Of a DNA stretch of 64,000 nucleotides, positions 1 through 11,020 are shown in pieces (position 1 is the stretch's first letter; every line of letters starts with the position of its first letter). Made by a program: the position numbers and the translations under genes. The stretch lies in the NCBI RefSeq assembly GCF_026210795.1, contig NC_089438.1, forward strand, positions 2,377,501 through 2,441,500, in the 5' to 3' direction. Below the pieces are notes generated by a model, which was not told the DNA's origin, did not search any database, and saw only the letters and a list, made by a program, of their open reading frames with translations. The DNA comes from Rhizophagus irregularis (taxonomy: Eukaryota > Glomeromycota > Glomeromycetes > Glomerales > Glomeraceae).

Positions 1-11
1 TTTGAAAAAAA

Positions 12-175
12 AACAATTGTATACTTTGAACAATGGCAAGAAAAGTTCGCGCGAATTTTTCTTGTTATTGTTTAATCGATTGCTTTAAAAAAAAACAATG
101 GTATGCTTCGAACAATAGCAAAAAAAGTTTGAGCGAATTTTTCTTGCCATTATTTAATCAATTGCTTTAAATAAA
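12..175. repeat. Two-copy tandem repeat, about 83-bp unit
   Basis: Two diverged copies of a unit built around 'gaacaatggcaagaaaagtt' and 'gcgaatttttcttg', whose halves form an imperfect hairpin. A partial copy of the same sequence recurs near 13457-13495, so it is a dispersed family. No coding content is visible. Confidence 0.6.
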
Positions 176-178
176 CAT

Positions 179-346
179 TGTGACACGCTGCCCATAGGAT
201 ATTAAAATAAAATATCGTATGTTGCTACCAACGTGTTGAGTTCGAATAATATCTATGCTTGGTTTAAAATAAATATTATTCGAACTCAACACGTCGGTGG
301 CAACATACAATATTTTATTTTAATATCCTATAGGCGGCGTGTCACA
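179..346. other. Palindrome made of two inverted LTR ends
   Basis: The left arm (179-252) begins TGTGACAC and is nearly the reverse complement of the right arm (273-346), which ends GTGTCACA; a 20-bp loop separates them. Both arms match the end of the LTR at 7217-7764 (direct) and the solo LTR at 21462-22086 (inverted). The right arm is probably what remains of the 5' LTR of the element running to 7764. A TGG-starting sequence about 5 nt after the arm could be a primer-binding site, but I cannot name the tRNA. Confidence 0.7.
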
Positions 347-460
347 TTTTTGGTGCATGCTCACGAGAAAATAAAAGATTGTTGTCTTCATACAAGATCT
401 AAATGAGAAATAAAAGAAAAGTATATAAAAAAAAAAATGAAATGAAAGAAAAATTTGTGA

Positions 461-624
461 AATATGAGAAAAGGAAGGATGATATGAGAAATCATCAAAG
501 AAATATGAGAAAAGGAAGGATGATATGAGAAATCATCAAAGAAATATGAGAAAAGGAAGGATGATATGAGAAATCATCAAAGAAATATGAGAAAAGGAAG
601 GATGATATGAGAAATCATCAAAGA
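461..624. repeat. 41-bp minisatellite, four copies
   Basis: Four near-identical 41-bp units (starts near 461, 502, 543 and 584) carrying 'aatatgagaaaaggaagg' and 'gatatgagaaatcatcaaag'. The purine-rich strand lies in the leader of the retroelement. The copies are almost perfect, so amplification is recent or homogenised. Confidence 0.9.
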
Positions 625-899
625 AATGATAAGATAAGGAAGACTTATCTGAAATATGAGAAAAATATTACTATATATGAAAAAGGATATAGTAAAAGTA
701 ATATTATGAAAAAGGAATATTACGGAATATATGAGAAATGAAATATACGATATATTGAAAAAGTATATATCGAAAGGATAAATGAAATATTCAAAATAAT
801 AATAAAAAGATTTAAAAAAATTGAATGAAAATAAAAATTTATAAGGAGTTAATATAAGAAAAAGATTAAAAGTTATTAAAAAATTTAATTTTGTGTATA

Positions 900-1015
900 G
901 AACTGGGAGAACCCCAGTATAAATAAGAGCACACTGGAAGGACCCAGTATAAATAAGCCTTTGTTGGTGATCATATTAGTCTGACGCTGGGTGGCCCCAG
1001 TTATAAATAATCCCT
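900..1015 (+). repeat. Three CTGGG/CCCAG hairpins each followed by TATAAATA
   Basis: Three successive segments each consist of a short inverted repeat (an ACTGG or CTGGG arm, then CCCAG) followed at once by TATAAATAA. They lie upstream of the first ORF of the retroelement and could be promoter or leader-RNA structure; the role is inferred only from position. Confidence 0.5.
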
Positions 1016-1333
1016 AACCTTGATCACAGTTTATTTGCGCAAGATATAGAAAGTTTATAAATAAAATCACGATTATAGATTATAAATTATATTATAGAAT
1101 GTATAAAGAAATTATAGAATCAAAGCTGGAACTTTGAAAATATTAGAATTTAAATTATATGATATTTTAAAGAGTAAAGAATTTAGTGAAGTATTGAGAA
1201 TGATTAATGGAACAATAGGAATGAATGATCGATAGGAAAATATGAAAATATCAAATTAAAAATATATATATAGCTGCCCTTGGGCAGGGGCGACTGATTA
1301 ATGAAATAATAAATAAATAAGAAATAATAAATT

Positions 1334-2023
1334 ATGAAATTAAAGGTTAAAATACCGAAAGAAGAATTAAGAAAAGTTGAAGAAAAACTAAATGATGGTA
1401 TTGAAATAGAATTCTATGATGAAAATAATATGAGATTAAAGAATTGGGTTATCACATGTGAAATAATTACTGAGAAATTATTTAATGAAGAGAAAATTGA
1501 ACTTGATGAAGTTATAATTAGAGAAAGTGATGATAGTTCAGAGAATAGAAGTGTTAATGATGATTCAGAATTTAATACAGAAAAAGATGAGAATGACGAA
1601 AATAATGATAACGACAATATAGTAATAAATGAAAATAATGAAAATAATGAAATAAATGATGAAATACAAAAGAATGAGACTGATAATAATGAAGAAAATG
1701 AAGAAATAGTTAAATCAGAAAATTATCAAATCTTAATAAATAGATTAAAACATAAAAGAGAAGATATTGATGAAGAAATGTTAGAAAAGGGAAATGAAGG
1801 ATTATCATTATTACAATTATGTCATAAAATAAGAAGGAATAATCTGATGTTATTGGAAATACATTATTATTTAGGAAAAAGGTTTGAAGAGAGATTAGAA
1901 CGAGAAATTAATAAACGGAAAAGGAAAAGTAGAAAAAGGAAAACAGATAAAGAGGAACGAGAAAAGATATATAAGGAAATGATAGAAACAGGTGTAAAGA
2001 GAACAAAGAAGGGATTAAAATGA
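1334..2023 (+). CDS. Acidic/basic 229-aa ORF in the retroelement leader
   Basis: An intact 229-residue ORF starting at an ATG. The N-terminal 50 residues are charged, residues about 60-125 are a Glu/Asp/Asn-rich low-complexity stretch, and the C-terminal third is strongly basic (repeated Lys/Arg around 'RKRKSRKRKTDKEER'). It lies between the 5' leader and the gag-like remnants, so it is probably the first ORF of the gypsy-type element. I recognise no domain. The same frame reopens after the stop (2024-2170), suggesting the original ORF was longer. Composition resembles the flanking AT-rich element, not a host gene. Confidence 0.5.
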   Translation: MKLKVKIPKEELRKVEEKLNDGIEIEFYDENNMRLKNWVITCEIITEKLFNEEKIELDEVIIRESDDSSENRSVNDDSEFNTEKDENDENNDNDNIVINENNENNEINDEIQKNETDNNEENEEIVKSENYQILINRLKHKREDIDEEMLEKGNEGLSLLQLCHKIRRNNLMLLEIHYYLGKRFEERLEREINKRKRKSRKRKTDKEEREKIYKEMIETGVKRTKKGLK

Positions 2024-2385
2024 ATGATGGAAAAAGCAGAAAAAGTTTGTTTATTAGTTGACAAGATAGGGAAGAAAAGAGTATTTGAAAGTAGTTGTGA
2101 TATTACATCAGTAGATAACTGTACTAAGAAAGAAATAGTGGAGATAACAGAATATTTCACCAGTGTATAAAAAATGGAAGAATAAGAAGTTAAAATATAG
2201 AGATGAAATTTGAGAATTTCAAATGAAGTGAAATTATAAGAAATATGAAAAGATGTATAATAAATAAAAGAATTAATAAATAAAGGAAAATAAAATGTTT
2301 AATTAAAATTATAAAAAGAGCAAAACTTGTACCGTAAAAAGAACGTAAAGTATATATATATTTTAAGAAGTAATACAAAAGATTA

Positions 2386-2700
2386 AAATAGAAATACCAA
2401 TATTTTATGGTGTAACAGGAGAAGATCTAAAAGAATAGACGAATCAAGTAGAAAAATATTTGTCAAAGATAGAAGATGATTTAAGATTGTGAAGACATAT
2501 CTATTAAGAAATGCGTTACTATGGTTTAAAAATAAAGGAATGTGTATTGCAGATTAGAATAAGAATGAAATTAAGGAGTTAAGATTAAAATATAGAATAA
2601 TTGAAAAATATTTGTTAATAAAAGAAGTTAAGGATGATGAAAATGAAATAAAAGAAACAGTAAGAAGAATACTAAATGAATCAGAAAAGGAAATAGTATA
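2386..2700 (+). pseudogene. Gag (retrotrans_gag-like) remnant
   Basis: Translation in shifting frames gives 'PIFYGVTGEDLKE', a stop where Trp is usual, then 'TNQVEKYLSKIEDDLRL', and after a frameshift 'KTYLLRNALLWFKNKG'. This is the usual start of a Ty3/gypsy capsid domain (F-x-G..D..xW....E..L then K..YLL..A..WF). Stops and frameshifts make it non-functional. It follows the acidic ORF and precedes foreign repeats that have replaced most of pol. Confidence 0.55.
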
Positions 2701-2879
2701 AAATATTTCTTGATGAAATAAAAGTTAAATTAGTTAAAGCAAAAATATTAATGATGGTAGCATTTGTAAAGCATTAATGATGTATAAATATATGGACAAA
2801 AAGTTAAAAATCAAGTTGGAAATTATTGAGAAAATAATTGGTCACTGAAAAGGAATTTTATTTTTGAGTTATAGATTTA

Positions 2880-3420
2880 TGTTGAACAGAATCACGTTGT
2901 CACCTCCGTCTGCCACCCGGCGGTAAACAAAGTCCCCAGCTTCTGTTATATGTGCTCTCAGCGAAACATTAATATTCTTGCTTGGTTTAGTTTTATTACT
3001 ACTTAACTTTCAAATAGCTCTCGCCACGGTATTTCATATTTTCTCTTCTTTCAAGTTTACGGTAGTTCTCTTTACAAAAGTTTATATTTTATTCATTTCA
3101 TAATTCTTGTTATAACATTAAATTCACCATAAATTTATCCAATTAAAATTAATTAAGCGAACATTACAATAAAGTTTAGGGCGAACCTATTACCTTTAAA
3201 ATAATATTACGCTCTACTAACAATTAATTAAACAAAATTACTTTTTCATCATAAGAAAATAGTAACAAAAACAATCGAAACAATTAATTTTCATATAAAG
3301 GGTATTTTATTTATTCCTCATAAAATTCACAATTAACTAATTTACTTAAAGTTTTACATCGTATCTGACGACTGTCGAATTCACCTCCCATTCCGCTCCT
3401 ATTTAAACCAACTTTCTTAT
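2880..3420 (-). repeat. Diverged LTR-like segment in reverse orientation
   Basis: The reverse complement carries 'TTCTTATGATGAAAAAG' and 'TTCGCCC' motifs in the relation seen inside the LTR at 7217-7764, but overall identity is low. It may be an old related LTR inserted backwards. Boundaries are approximate. Confidence 0.3.
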
Positions 3421-3540
3421 TCTTTCTTTTCTTACTTCTTATTTCTTTCTAATATTTTATGTTATGTGTTCCCTTTTATGCGCTATCTTATATGCTATTT
3501 ATATATTATCTTTTCTAATATGTTATACTATTTTTAATAC

Positions 3541-3830
3541 GCTATCTTTTCTTCAAAATAATCTTTCAAATATTATGTCGTAAAGATATAATCCATCTTT
3601 TGTGGCTGTGCTATCTTTTCTTTAAAATAAAATAATCTTTCAAATATTATATCGTAAAGATCCATCTTTTGTGGCTGTGCTATCTTTTCTTTAAAATAAA
3701 ATAATCTTTCAAATATTATATCGTAAAGATCCATCTTTTGTGGCTGTGCTATCTTTTCTTTAAAATAAAATAATCTTTCAAATATTATATCGTAAAGATC
3801 CATCTTTTGTGGCTGTGCTATCTTTTCTAC
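3541..3830. repeat. 69-bp minisatellite, about four copies
   Basis: The segment 'tccatcttttgtggctgtg' recurs every 69 bp (at about 3604, 3673, 3742 and 3811). Because 69 is a multiple of three the reverse strand stays open as a repeating 23-residue peptide, but nothing else supports coding. Confidence 0.85.
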
Positions 3831-4259
3831 TGCGTCTCGTCAGCTATTCTTCTACTGCGGCTGCAGTTCATCAATATTTTACATGTTCCTATTTTTTTTG
3901 TTCCTTTAATTCGCTATCCTTCCTTTTTATATGATTTATCATTTGTGGCTTATGATTACTCCTCCTAATTGTTCCTATTGTTGAACTTGATAAACTGGTT
4001 GCTAAGCCACATCGATCAACTCCCTACTTGATCTATTGGTTCTCCGTTAATCATTTAATAAACATTACATCATGTAGATCATTCCTTCTCCTAAAAGTTT
4101 ATCCTTTCTGGTTAATTTTATCCAATCATGTGACTTTCTATCGTTTGATCTTTTATTCCATATTATTCCTCCATATTATGCGATTACTTCAGTATCTATG
4201 GCTACAACGTGTAAATTTCATATTTAACAAATTAATGATAGAATTAATATTTTATTAAT

Positions 4260-6690
4260 TGATATATATGATACAGAAATATAAGTAATATATAATAAAG
4301 TTGTGAGGAATACAAGAAGATAAAGAAAACTAGAAAGAAGAGATGTTAATAGAAAAGTAAAGTATGATGATCATCTTTGAAATTATTACAACGGGAAAAT
4401 TAAGAAATCTGGAAAATTCTGGAATAACGCGGAATAATTTAAATTTAGAAGAAGCAATATGAAAATTTATTATGATATAGAATAACGATATTGTAAATAA
4501 GAGAGAATATAAAATATATATATAAAGAAGACTGTTCTGAAATAAAATGAATATAAAGATTAGAGGAAATGCAATAATTCTTAATGTCGTTATCATGTGT
4601 TGAAGGAGGTCAAGTTCGTAAAAGTCTTTGAAATGGAGTATCGCATACCTAATAAAGTAATGGGGACATCGTACAGAACGAGGAGCGCACAACGATGAAG
4701 AAAATAATAATAAAGGAAAAGGGAAATGCGAGAAAGAAGAGAGTTTTAAAGGGTTGGCAAGAGTTAGTTATAGTTTGTTAATGATTGAAAATTTTACGCC
4801 CTTAACCCCTTACGAGGCATCTAATCGCCTATAACTAACTACTCGATACGAATATTGACTGTAAGTAGTATCATTAAAACTGATCTAAAACTTTAGCGCT
4901 GCTTACCTGTAGAATCTAAAAGCATATTCAGTTTAATTGAAAGAAGAGTCACATGACAAGAGAATAAAAAATAAAGAAAATATACCTATAGAATAGAAAA
5001 TAATTTTTGGTTGAGTTGGATTATTATAAAGAAAAGAAGAGTATTTAAAAGAAAAGAAAAGAGAAAGGAGTTTAATAATACTTACTATATAGGAATAGAA
5101 GAGAGGAATAACAAGCTAAAAAGTATATACCATGAGAATTATAACGAAGATACTAAGAAAATTATTGAAAAGTGTAAAGTTAGATTAAAGAATATTAAAT
5201 AGAATAATAATCATTTTCTTTTGAAATAATAAATTACTCACCAATAAGTCGAGAAATATAGTGAAACAGAAAGTTACGAGAGACATTATGAAATTGTTGA
5301 AAGAATAATAAAGCATAAAATTTAAAAAAAAAAAAAAAGTAAAAAGAAAAGTAGAAAATTTTATGAGAAAATATTAATAAGAATTGCGAGGTAATAGGAA
5401 AGAATTAGAAAATAACCACGAGGAACACTTACAAAATTGAATTGATCTACAATTAGTAAAATAATGGCGTAATCAAATAGATGAGATGATCAATAGATTA
5501 GATGATCGACAAGTCAGCTGATTAATTGAAAGAGTGATTTTGTTGGACAGAGAGATATGAGACGAAAAACCTAAAATAAATAGAGAGTACGTTCAAGTCA
5601 GAAGGAGACATCTGTTTCGCATTCCATTTCGGCATAACTGAGATATTCCTTGAAACCCTTAGACTTCTGACAATCTTATAAGCAGTATCATTAAAACTGT
5701 AGCGGGACGTTCTCAGGCACCGAGCCAAACATATCTTATTATACTTTAGGGACTATAAAAGTATACACGTATAATGTGCAGAGGTTTGGACTCTCCAAGT
5801 CCATTATAGAACCAGCCGTCTTTAGCGCTGCTTACCTAAGAAAAATTAAAATCACAGCGTAGGAAGTTGAAATAAAATAGTATAGGAAAAATGGAGTTAA
5901 AAAAAAAATAATAATAATAAAATAAAATAAAATAATAATAATAATAAAAATGAAAATAATGTGGGAAGAAAAAGGAGTGTGAATAAGTAGAATTTTATGG
6001 ATATTTAAATGGAAGATAATACGCGTAAAACATGTAAAACACGTAAAAATAAATTATTTTGAGGACAAAGAATTTATCGAGATAAATGATAAAATTAAGA
6101 GATCAGGCATGAGTATTACGATAGAAAAATTATGAAGAAAAATTGCGCAATATTAAGAAAATATAATTGGATAATAATAAAAATTAATTAGAAATAATAA
6201 TATAAAACGTATGGTGACATGTGGAAAATTTCTGGAGTAAGAAGAATTATTTTTGAAACAAAGGAAAAATATTTTAAATAGTGAAACATGATAGATTGAA
6301 GGGCTAAAATAACAAATTAGGTTAATGGAATCTAAATATAGTGATCTACTAAAATTAGAGATCTATTTTTAGAAATGTTAATGAAAATGATCGACAAAAA
6401 TTAGTCGCTAAATTTAAGATGAATGACAAGCCTAAAAGATGAGAAAATAATGGTAGAAAATCAAACAAATAAATTGAGAGAAAATATAGGATATTTTTAT
6501 GAAACATTAGAAGAGAAGGCTAAATGAATATGAGAATATAAAGATTAAATTAATGATAGGAAATGGAAAGTTAATAAATATAATATATAATTACAAATTA
6601 TCAGGATGTTTTAGAATGGATATAACACTTTAATCTTTACAACACCTTAACCTTTTAAACATTTTAAATGGAGGAAGAGAGGTTTTATTC
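4260..6690. other. AT-rich degenerate region without a recognisable gene
   Basis: No domain is recognisable. Two less AT-rich islands (about 4790-4915 and 5560-5850) share 'agtatcattaaaactg' and 'tttagcgctgcttacct'; the second copy has extra sequence between these blocks and a 68-residue open stretch on the reverse strand (5522-5728). They look like fragments of one repeat family of unknown nature. Confidence 0.5.
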
Positions 6691-6693
6691 ACG

Positions 6694-7152
6694 TGTAGAA
6701 CAAAGAAGAATGATTCAACAAAGTTAAAACCAGGATATTTAATATATGGAAAAGAAATAAAGACATTATTAAATTTAGAAGATAAAAAAGTTACAATAAT
6801 ACAAAGAATTAACAGTCTAATTGAAGAATTACCAATAAGAAGAAATAAAGCAAAGAAGAATATTGAAAAAGCACAAGAACAACAAAAGAAATATCATGAT
6901 AAAATTGGAAAACGAAAACAAAACTTTCAAATAAGAGATAAAGTATTATACTTTGACGCTGCGAAATACAAAACACATACAGGAAAACTAGAAGAAAAAT
7001 GGAAGGGACTATACTATATACATAAAGTAATAATAAACGGATCATACAAAATTAAAGAATTAAATGGAAGAATTTTAAGAAGACCAGTAAATGGAGAATT
7101 ATTAAAGGAATATTTTGATAGAGAAATATTTGAACCATATATAATAATATAA
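6694..7152 (+). pseudogene. Integrase C-terminal fragment of a Ty3/gypsy-type Pol
   Basis: An open stretch of about 150 codons with no start codon reads through 'KLKPGYLIYGKE' (the usual P..LxYG+E of gypsy integrases), 'QQKKYHDKIGKRKQNFQIRD', 'DKVLYFDAAKYKTHTGKLEE', 'KWKGLYYIHKVI' and 'NGSYKIKELNG', the classic integrase C-terminal SH3-like segment. The DDE core is absent upstream. It ends 65 bp before the 3' LTR, as expected for a Ty3/gypsy element. Confidence 0.75.
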
Positions 7153-7216
7153 TATGTTTGAGACCCAAATTCGATTCTTAATTTATGGGACATAAATTTT
7201 TCAAGAGGAGGATAAA

Positions 7217-7764
7217 TGTAATAACCGAAAATACAATAAAATAGAATAAGGATAAATAATTAGCCAAAGGATAAATAATTAACCGATGGGTAAATAATTG
7301 GCCAATAAAATTATATTTATAGTTTAGTTTAGTATAACGAGAAAGTTATATGATAATACATCTTTTATTTCTTATTATTCTTAGAATTTTGATAGAGAAA
7401 GAATAGTAGATAGTAGAAATGATTTTCTTAAAATGTATAAATACAAGTGGATTTCGATAGGAAATTCTGCAGTTCAAATTTTTGAAAATAAAAAATAAAA
7501 ATTTTAGTTCGCCCTTAATAATAAATTAACACATTCTTTTACCTTTTTCTTATGATGAAAAAGAGACATTATTAATTTAATGTTTATTGTTATTATTATT
7601 ATTTGGGGAAACTATCGCAAAATTAATGTTTGGGTAAGAAATTATGTTTTGTAATTTTTATAGCTAATATTTATTTTAAACCAAGCATAGATATTATTCG
7701 AACTCAACACGTCAGTGGCAACATACGATATTTTATTTTAATATCCTATGGGCGGCATGTCACA
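7217..7764 (+). mobile_element. 3' LTR
   Basis: A 548-bp segment starting TGTAATAAC and ending ATGTCACA, preceded by a purine-rich tract. A second, reverse-oriented family member is at 21462-22086 and the terminal part is repeated at 179-346. It contains 'ttcgcccttaataataaatt' and the 'cttatgatgaaaaag' block that is constant in the family. Confidence 0.85.
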
Positions 7765-8598
7765 ACATATTAATATCAGTTACGAGATCCGATTCACTAT
7801 CACTAACAATTACAGGAGGAACACAATGTTTAACATGTTGAGTATATCCAGATTTGGAGGAAAATATTCTTGAGCAATATGGGCATTCCTGGGGTATCAT
7901 TTTAAGGTATTTGTATAGGATTTGAATTATTTACTTGCTATTGCCTTTGGTAAAAATGACCGTATTTATACGCAAATTTTTATTTCCTTCAGTAAAAATG
8001 GGCATATTTACATATAAAATTATTTATCATACGGCCGTGAATCTCATTAAGATCAGCCGATCCACAAAAATTTGTTACTTTGATCTTTTTTTTGCACGTA
8101 ATTAATAAAAAATATGTTTTTTCACTACAAAATACGTTTTTATTTTATTGTTTTTATTTTATTGAAGTTTTCTTTAAAAATCTTTGGTCCCGAATCAGCC
8201 GAATTGAATAAAATTTTACTAGAATTGGATAAATAATCGGCCGATAAAAGCCGATCATATTTCAATTATTTCCAGAGATTGGCACATGAAGTAAAAAGTC
8301 AAATTTGCCTTAAATTTATTATTGAATTGAAAATTTTATTTGGTTTGTTACAAAAAATTTGCAAATTTTTGTATATAAAATTCTTGCTAAGCCTTTTACT
8401 TTAAAAAAAACATATTTTCATCAGCACCTCCCCATTCAAAATTGAAAAACATGCACACTTGTTAAATTTAGTAATATAGAAAAGAATTATATTAATTAGT
8501 CAGAACCTTTAAAGGAAAAAGGATATAATATTATCAAAAAAGAAGAATTTTTTTACTTACGGAATCAATATATTTTTTAGTTTTTGCCGTCTGTTAAT
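7765..8598. other. Intergenic, no feature
   Basis: AT-rich sequence with short repeats such as 'tttgccttt(g)gtaaaaatg'. I see no gene. Confidence 0.4.
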
Positions 8599-11020
8599 TT
8601 ATTCGTATTCTATTTTATTTTTCATTGTATTTTCATTTGTTTGTATTGTTTTAGACTTTAGGTCCAATAATACTGCGAACGTGGCTGTTACGAAGGCGAG
8701 ATGCAAAGAAGATGGATATTCTCCAGCGAATACTCTTTCAAGTATTCGCGTAAGCATGCCCAAACTTCCATTTTGATTAAAAAGTTTATTGTAACATTCA
8801 GCCACTGCAGGATGATTTTTCCATTCAATTATCCCTGCTGATGAAGTGTTAGTATTGATGGGTGGCAAAATTACTTCTCCAAAATAGCTGAATAAAGCAT
8901 CTCTAGCTTTAGTTGTCAAGCAACTTCGTAGGGATCTTTGTTTTGATAGAAGCTTTTATTAAAAAAAAAAGATTATTATTATTTATTAGTTTTCTAAACG
9001 TAAATATTAAATATAAAAAATTTACTTCTGGACAAATTTTGTTGTTAAAATATGAAATCCACTGCGTTTTAGTGAATTTGTTGTAAAAGTCTTGATGTCG
9101 AATTTTGAGAAATTCCTCAGTTGCTTCTCATAATTCTTCTTTGGTAGGGTATATACTTATATTAAATGTTGCTTTAGCAACATCTTTTATTATGGTCTAA
9201 AGAAATATAATTTGAGTTATAATATGTATATGACTTTAAAATTTAAAAAAGCTAGACTAACCTTTATGAAATTATTATCACCGGAATTATCAGATTCGAC
9301 CATCTCCTCAATATGCTTCATTCTATTGCATAAAAATTCCAAATGTTTATTGGTTTTTACGTTCTCTTCAATTAATTTAGTGTTGAACTGTTTATTTTGT
9401 TCTATCATATTATCAACCTTTTTGTTGAGTTTTATGAGTTGTTCTAATAAAATAAATTTTTGTTATAAAATATAAATTATCATAATTTTAAAAAACGATA
9501 ATATTCAAATATTTGCATACCATTAAAAACTTCATAGCTATTTTCGCTCATGCTACTCGTAGGACTCTGAATAATACTAATATAACTCACAAATGATCGG
9601 CATGCATTTACTATTAACTCTACGCAACTTTTTTTTCATAGTAACGCTACGCAAATCCAAATCTTAGTTCAAAAAAATTTTTGTTACTAATATAATTCAT
9701 TTCACATTTTTTCTATTAAAATATTAATAAAATCATGCAAAACTCACCATTTTATATTAAAATAGTGTGTTTCGCACTTTTTTCTATTAAAATATTAATA
9801 AAATGGTGCGAAAATCACCATTTATTTGTTAAAATGGTGTGTTTTGCACTTTTTCTATTAAAATATTAATAAAATCATGCGAAACTCACCATTTATTTGT
9901 TAAAATGGTGCGTTTCACACTTTTTCTATTAAAATATTAATAATATCATGCGAAACTCACCATTTATTTGTTAAAATAGTGCGTTTCGCACTTTTTTATA
10001 ATAAAATATTAATAAAATGGTGCGAAACTCACCATTTATTTGTCAAAATAGTGTGTTTCGCACTTTTTTATATTAAAATATTAATAAAATGGTGCGAAAC
10101 TCTCCATTTATTTGTCAAAATGGTGCGTTTCACACTTTTTTATATTAAAATATTAATAAAATAGTGCGAAACTCTCCATTTATTTGTCAAAATGATGCGT
10201 TTCACACTTTTTTATATTAAAATATTAATAAAATGGTGCGAAACTCTCCATTTTTTTGTTAAAATGGTGCGTTTCGCACTTTTTTATATTAAAATATTAA
10301 TAAAATGTGCAAAACTCACAATTTTTTGTTAAAATGGTGTGTTTCGCGCTTTTCTATTAAATTATTAATAAAATGGTGCGTTTCGCACTTTTTCTATTAA
10401 AATATTAATAAAATGGTACGTTTCGCACTTTTTTATATTAAAATATTAATTAAATGGTGCGAAACTCACCAATTATTTATTAAAATTGTGCGTTTCGCAC
10501 TTTTTTCTATTAAAATGTTAATAAAATGGTGCGAAATTCACCATTTTTTGTTAAAGTAGTGCATTTCGCACTTTTTTTTTATTAAAAAATATTAAAATAA
10601 TGCGAAATGCATTACTTTTTGTTACTATATACAATTAATTACCAAAATCCGTAATATTGCAAATTTCATAAATATATTACGGACCCATCCTTAATGGTTT
10701 TGCGCAACTTAATTTTTATTTACTACTATCAATATTATACAATTGATCAACATATAATGCAATATATTTATAAACTCTACGTAAACGTGATATGTGAGTT
10801 ATCCCAAAATTGACCGATCTACACAAACTCAATTTATGGGTTTAAAAAGTAATTTCATATAAACTCTACGCAAACCCGTTTGTGAGTTATATCAGTATTA
10901 TTCGGGGTCCTCTACTTGTGCTACTCATACTACTTTCAATACCTTGGCGTTTGTTTGATGTTACTTCACCCGCCGATAGAAGTTTTTGAATTTTATTTCG
11001 AAATTCTGATCTATCTCTGG
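8599..11020 (-). pseudogene. Broken multi-exon gene, lineage-type family of unknown function
   Basis: Exons on the reverse strand: part of one at about 11020-10913, continued at 9560-9521 after a transposon; 9433-9262; 9196-9026; 8952-8599. All junctions are GT-AG and keep frame. The product has a coiled, charged middle ('QNKQFNTKLIEENVKTNKHL') and a C-terminal part with 'KARDALFSYFGEVILPPI' and 'EWKNHPAVAECYNKLF'. I recall similar C-terminal segments in many Rhizophagus proteins of unknown role (memory, not a search). Two lesions: the 1.35-kb element at 9561-10912 inside an exon, and an in-frame TGA at 9130-9128 where CGA would fit. The 5' end was not found. Confidence 0.6.
9561..10912. mobile_element. 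Non-autonomous DNA element with 8-bp target duplication (hAT-like)
   Basis: Terminal inverted repeats: 'AGGACTCTGAATAATACT' at the left and, reverse complemented, 'AGGACCCCGAATAATACT' at the right, continuing into 'ATATAACTCACAAA'. Flanks are CTACTCGT (9553-9560) and CTACTTGT (10913-10920), an 8-bp duplication with one mismatch. Removing the element and one flank restores an open reading frame on the reverse strand. The interior has no ORF but a tandem array (9700-10620, roughly 70-bp units) in which GGTGCGAAACTCACC-like segments face TGGTGCGTTTCGCAC, so it can fold extensively. Eight-bp duplications are typical of hAT, P or Merlin elements. Confidence 0.8.

Larger units (their letters stand above)
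179..7764 (+). mobile_element. Decayed Ty3/gypsy-type LTR retrotransposon
   Basis: Parts in order: a truncated, palindromic 5' LTR end (179-346), an AT-rich leader with minisatellites, an acidic ORF (1334-2023), gag-like remnants (about 2386-2700), a middle region without recognisable pol, an integrase C-terminus (6694-7152), a purine-rich tract (about 7201-7216, 'tcaagaggaggataaa') and a full 3' LTR (7217-7764). Gene order, polypurine tract and TG...CA LTR fit a Ty3/gypsy-like element. Reverse transcriptase and RNase H are missing, and foreign repeats fill 2.9-6.6 kb, so it is dead. The left boundary is uncertain. Confidence 0.6.

Noticed and set aside
3573-3803. Repeating 23-residue ORF on the minus strand
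   Set aside because: A by-product of a 69-bp minisatellite; the period is a multiple of three, and there is no start context or domain.
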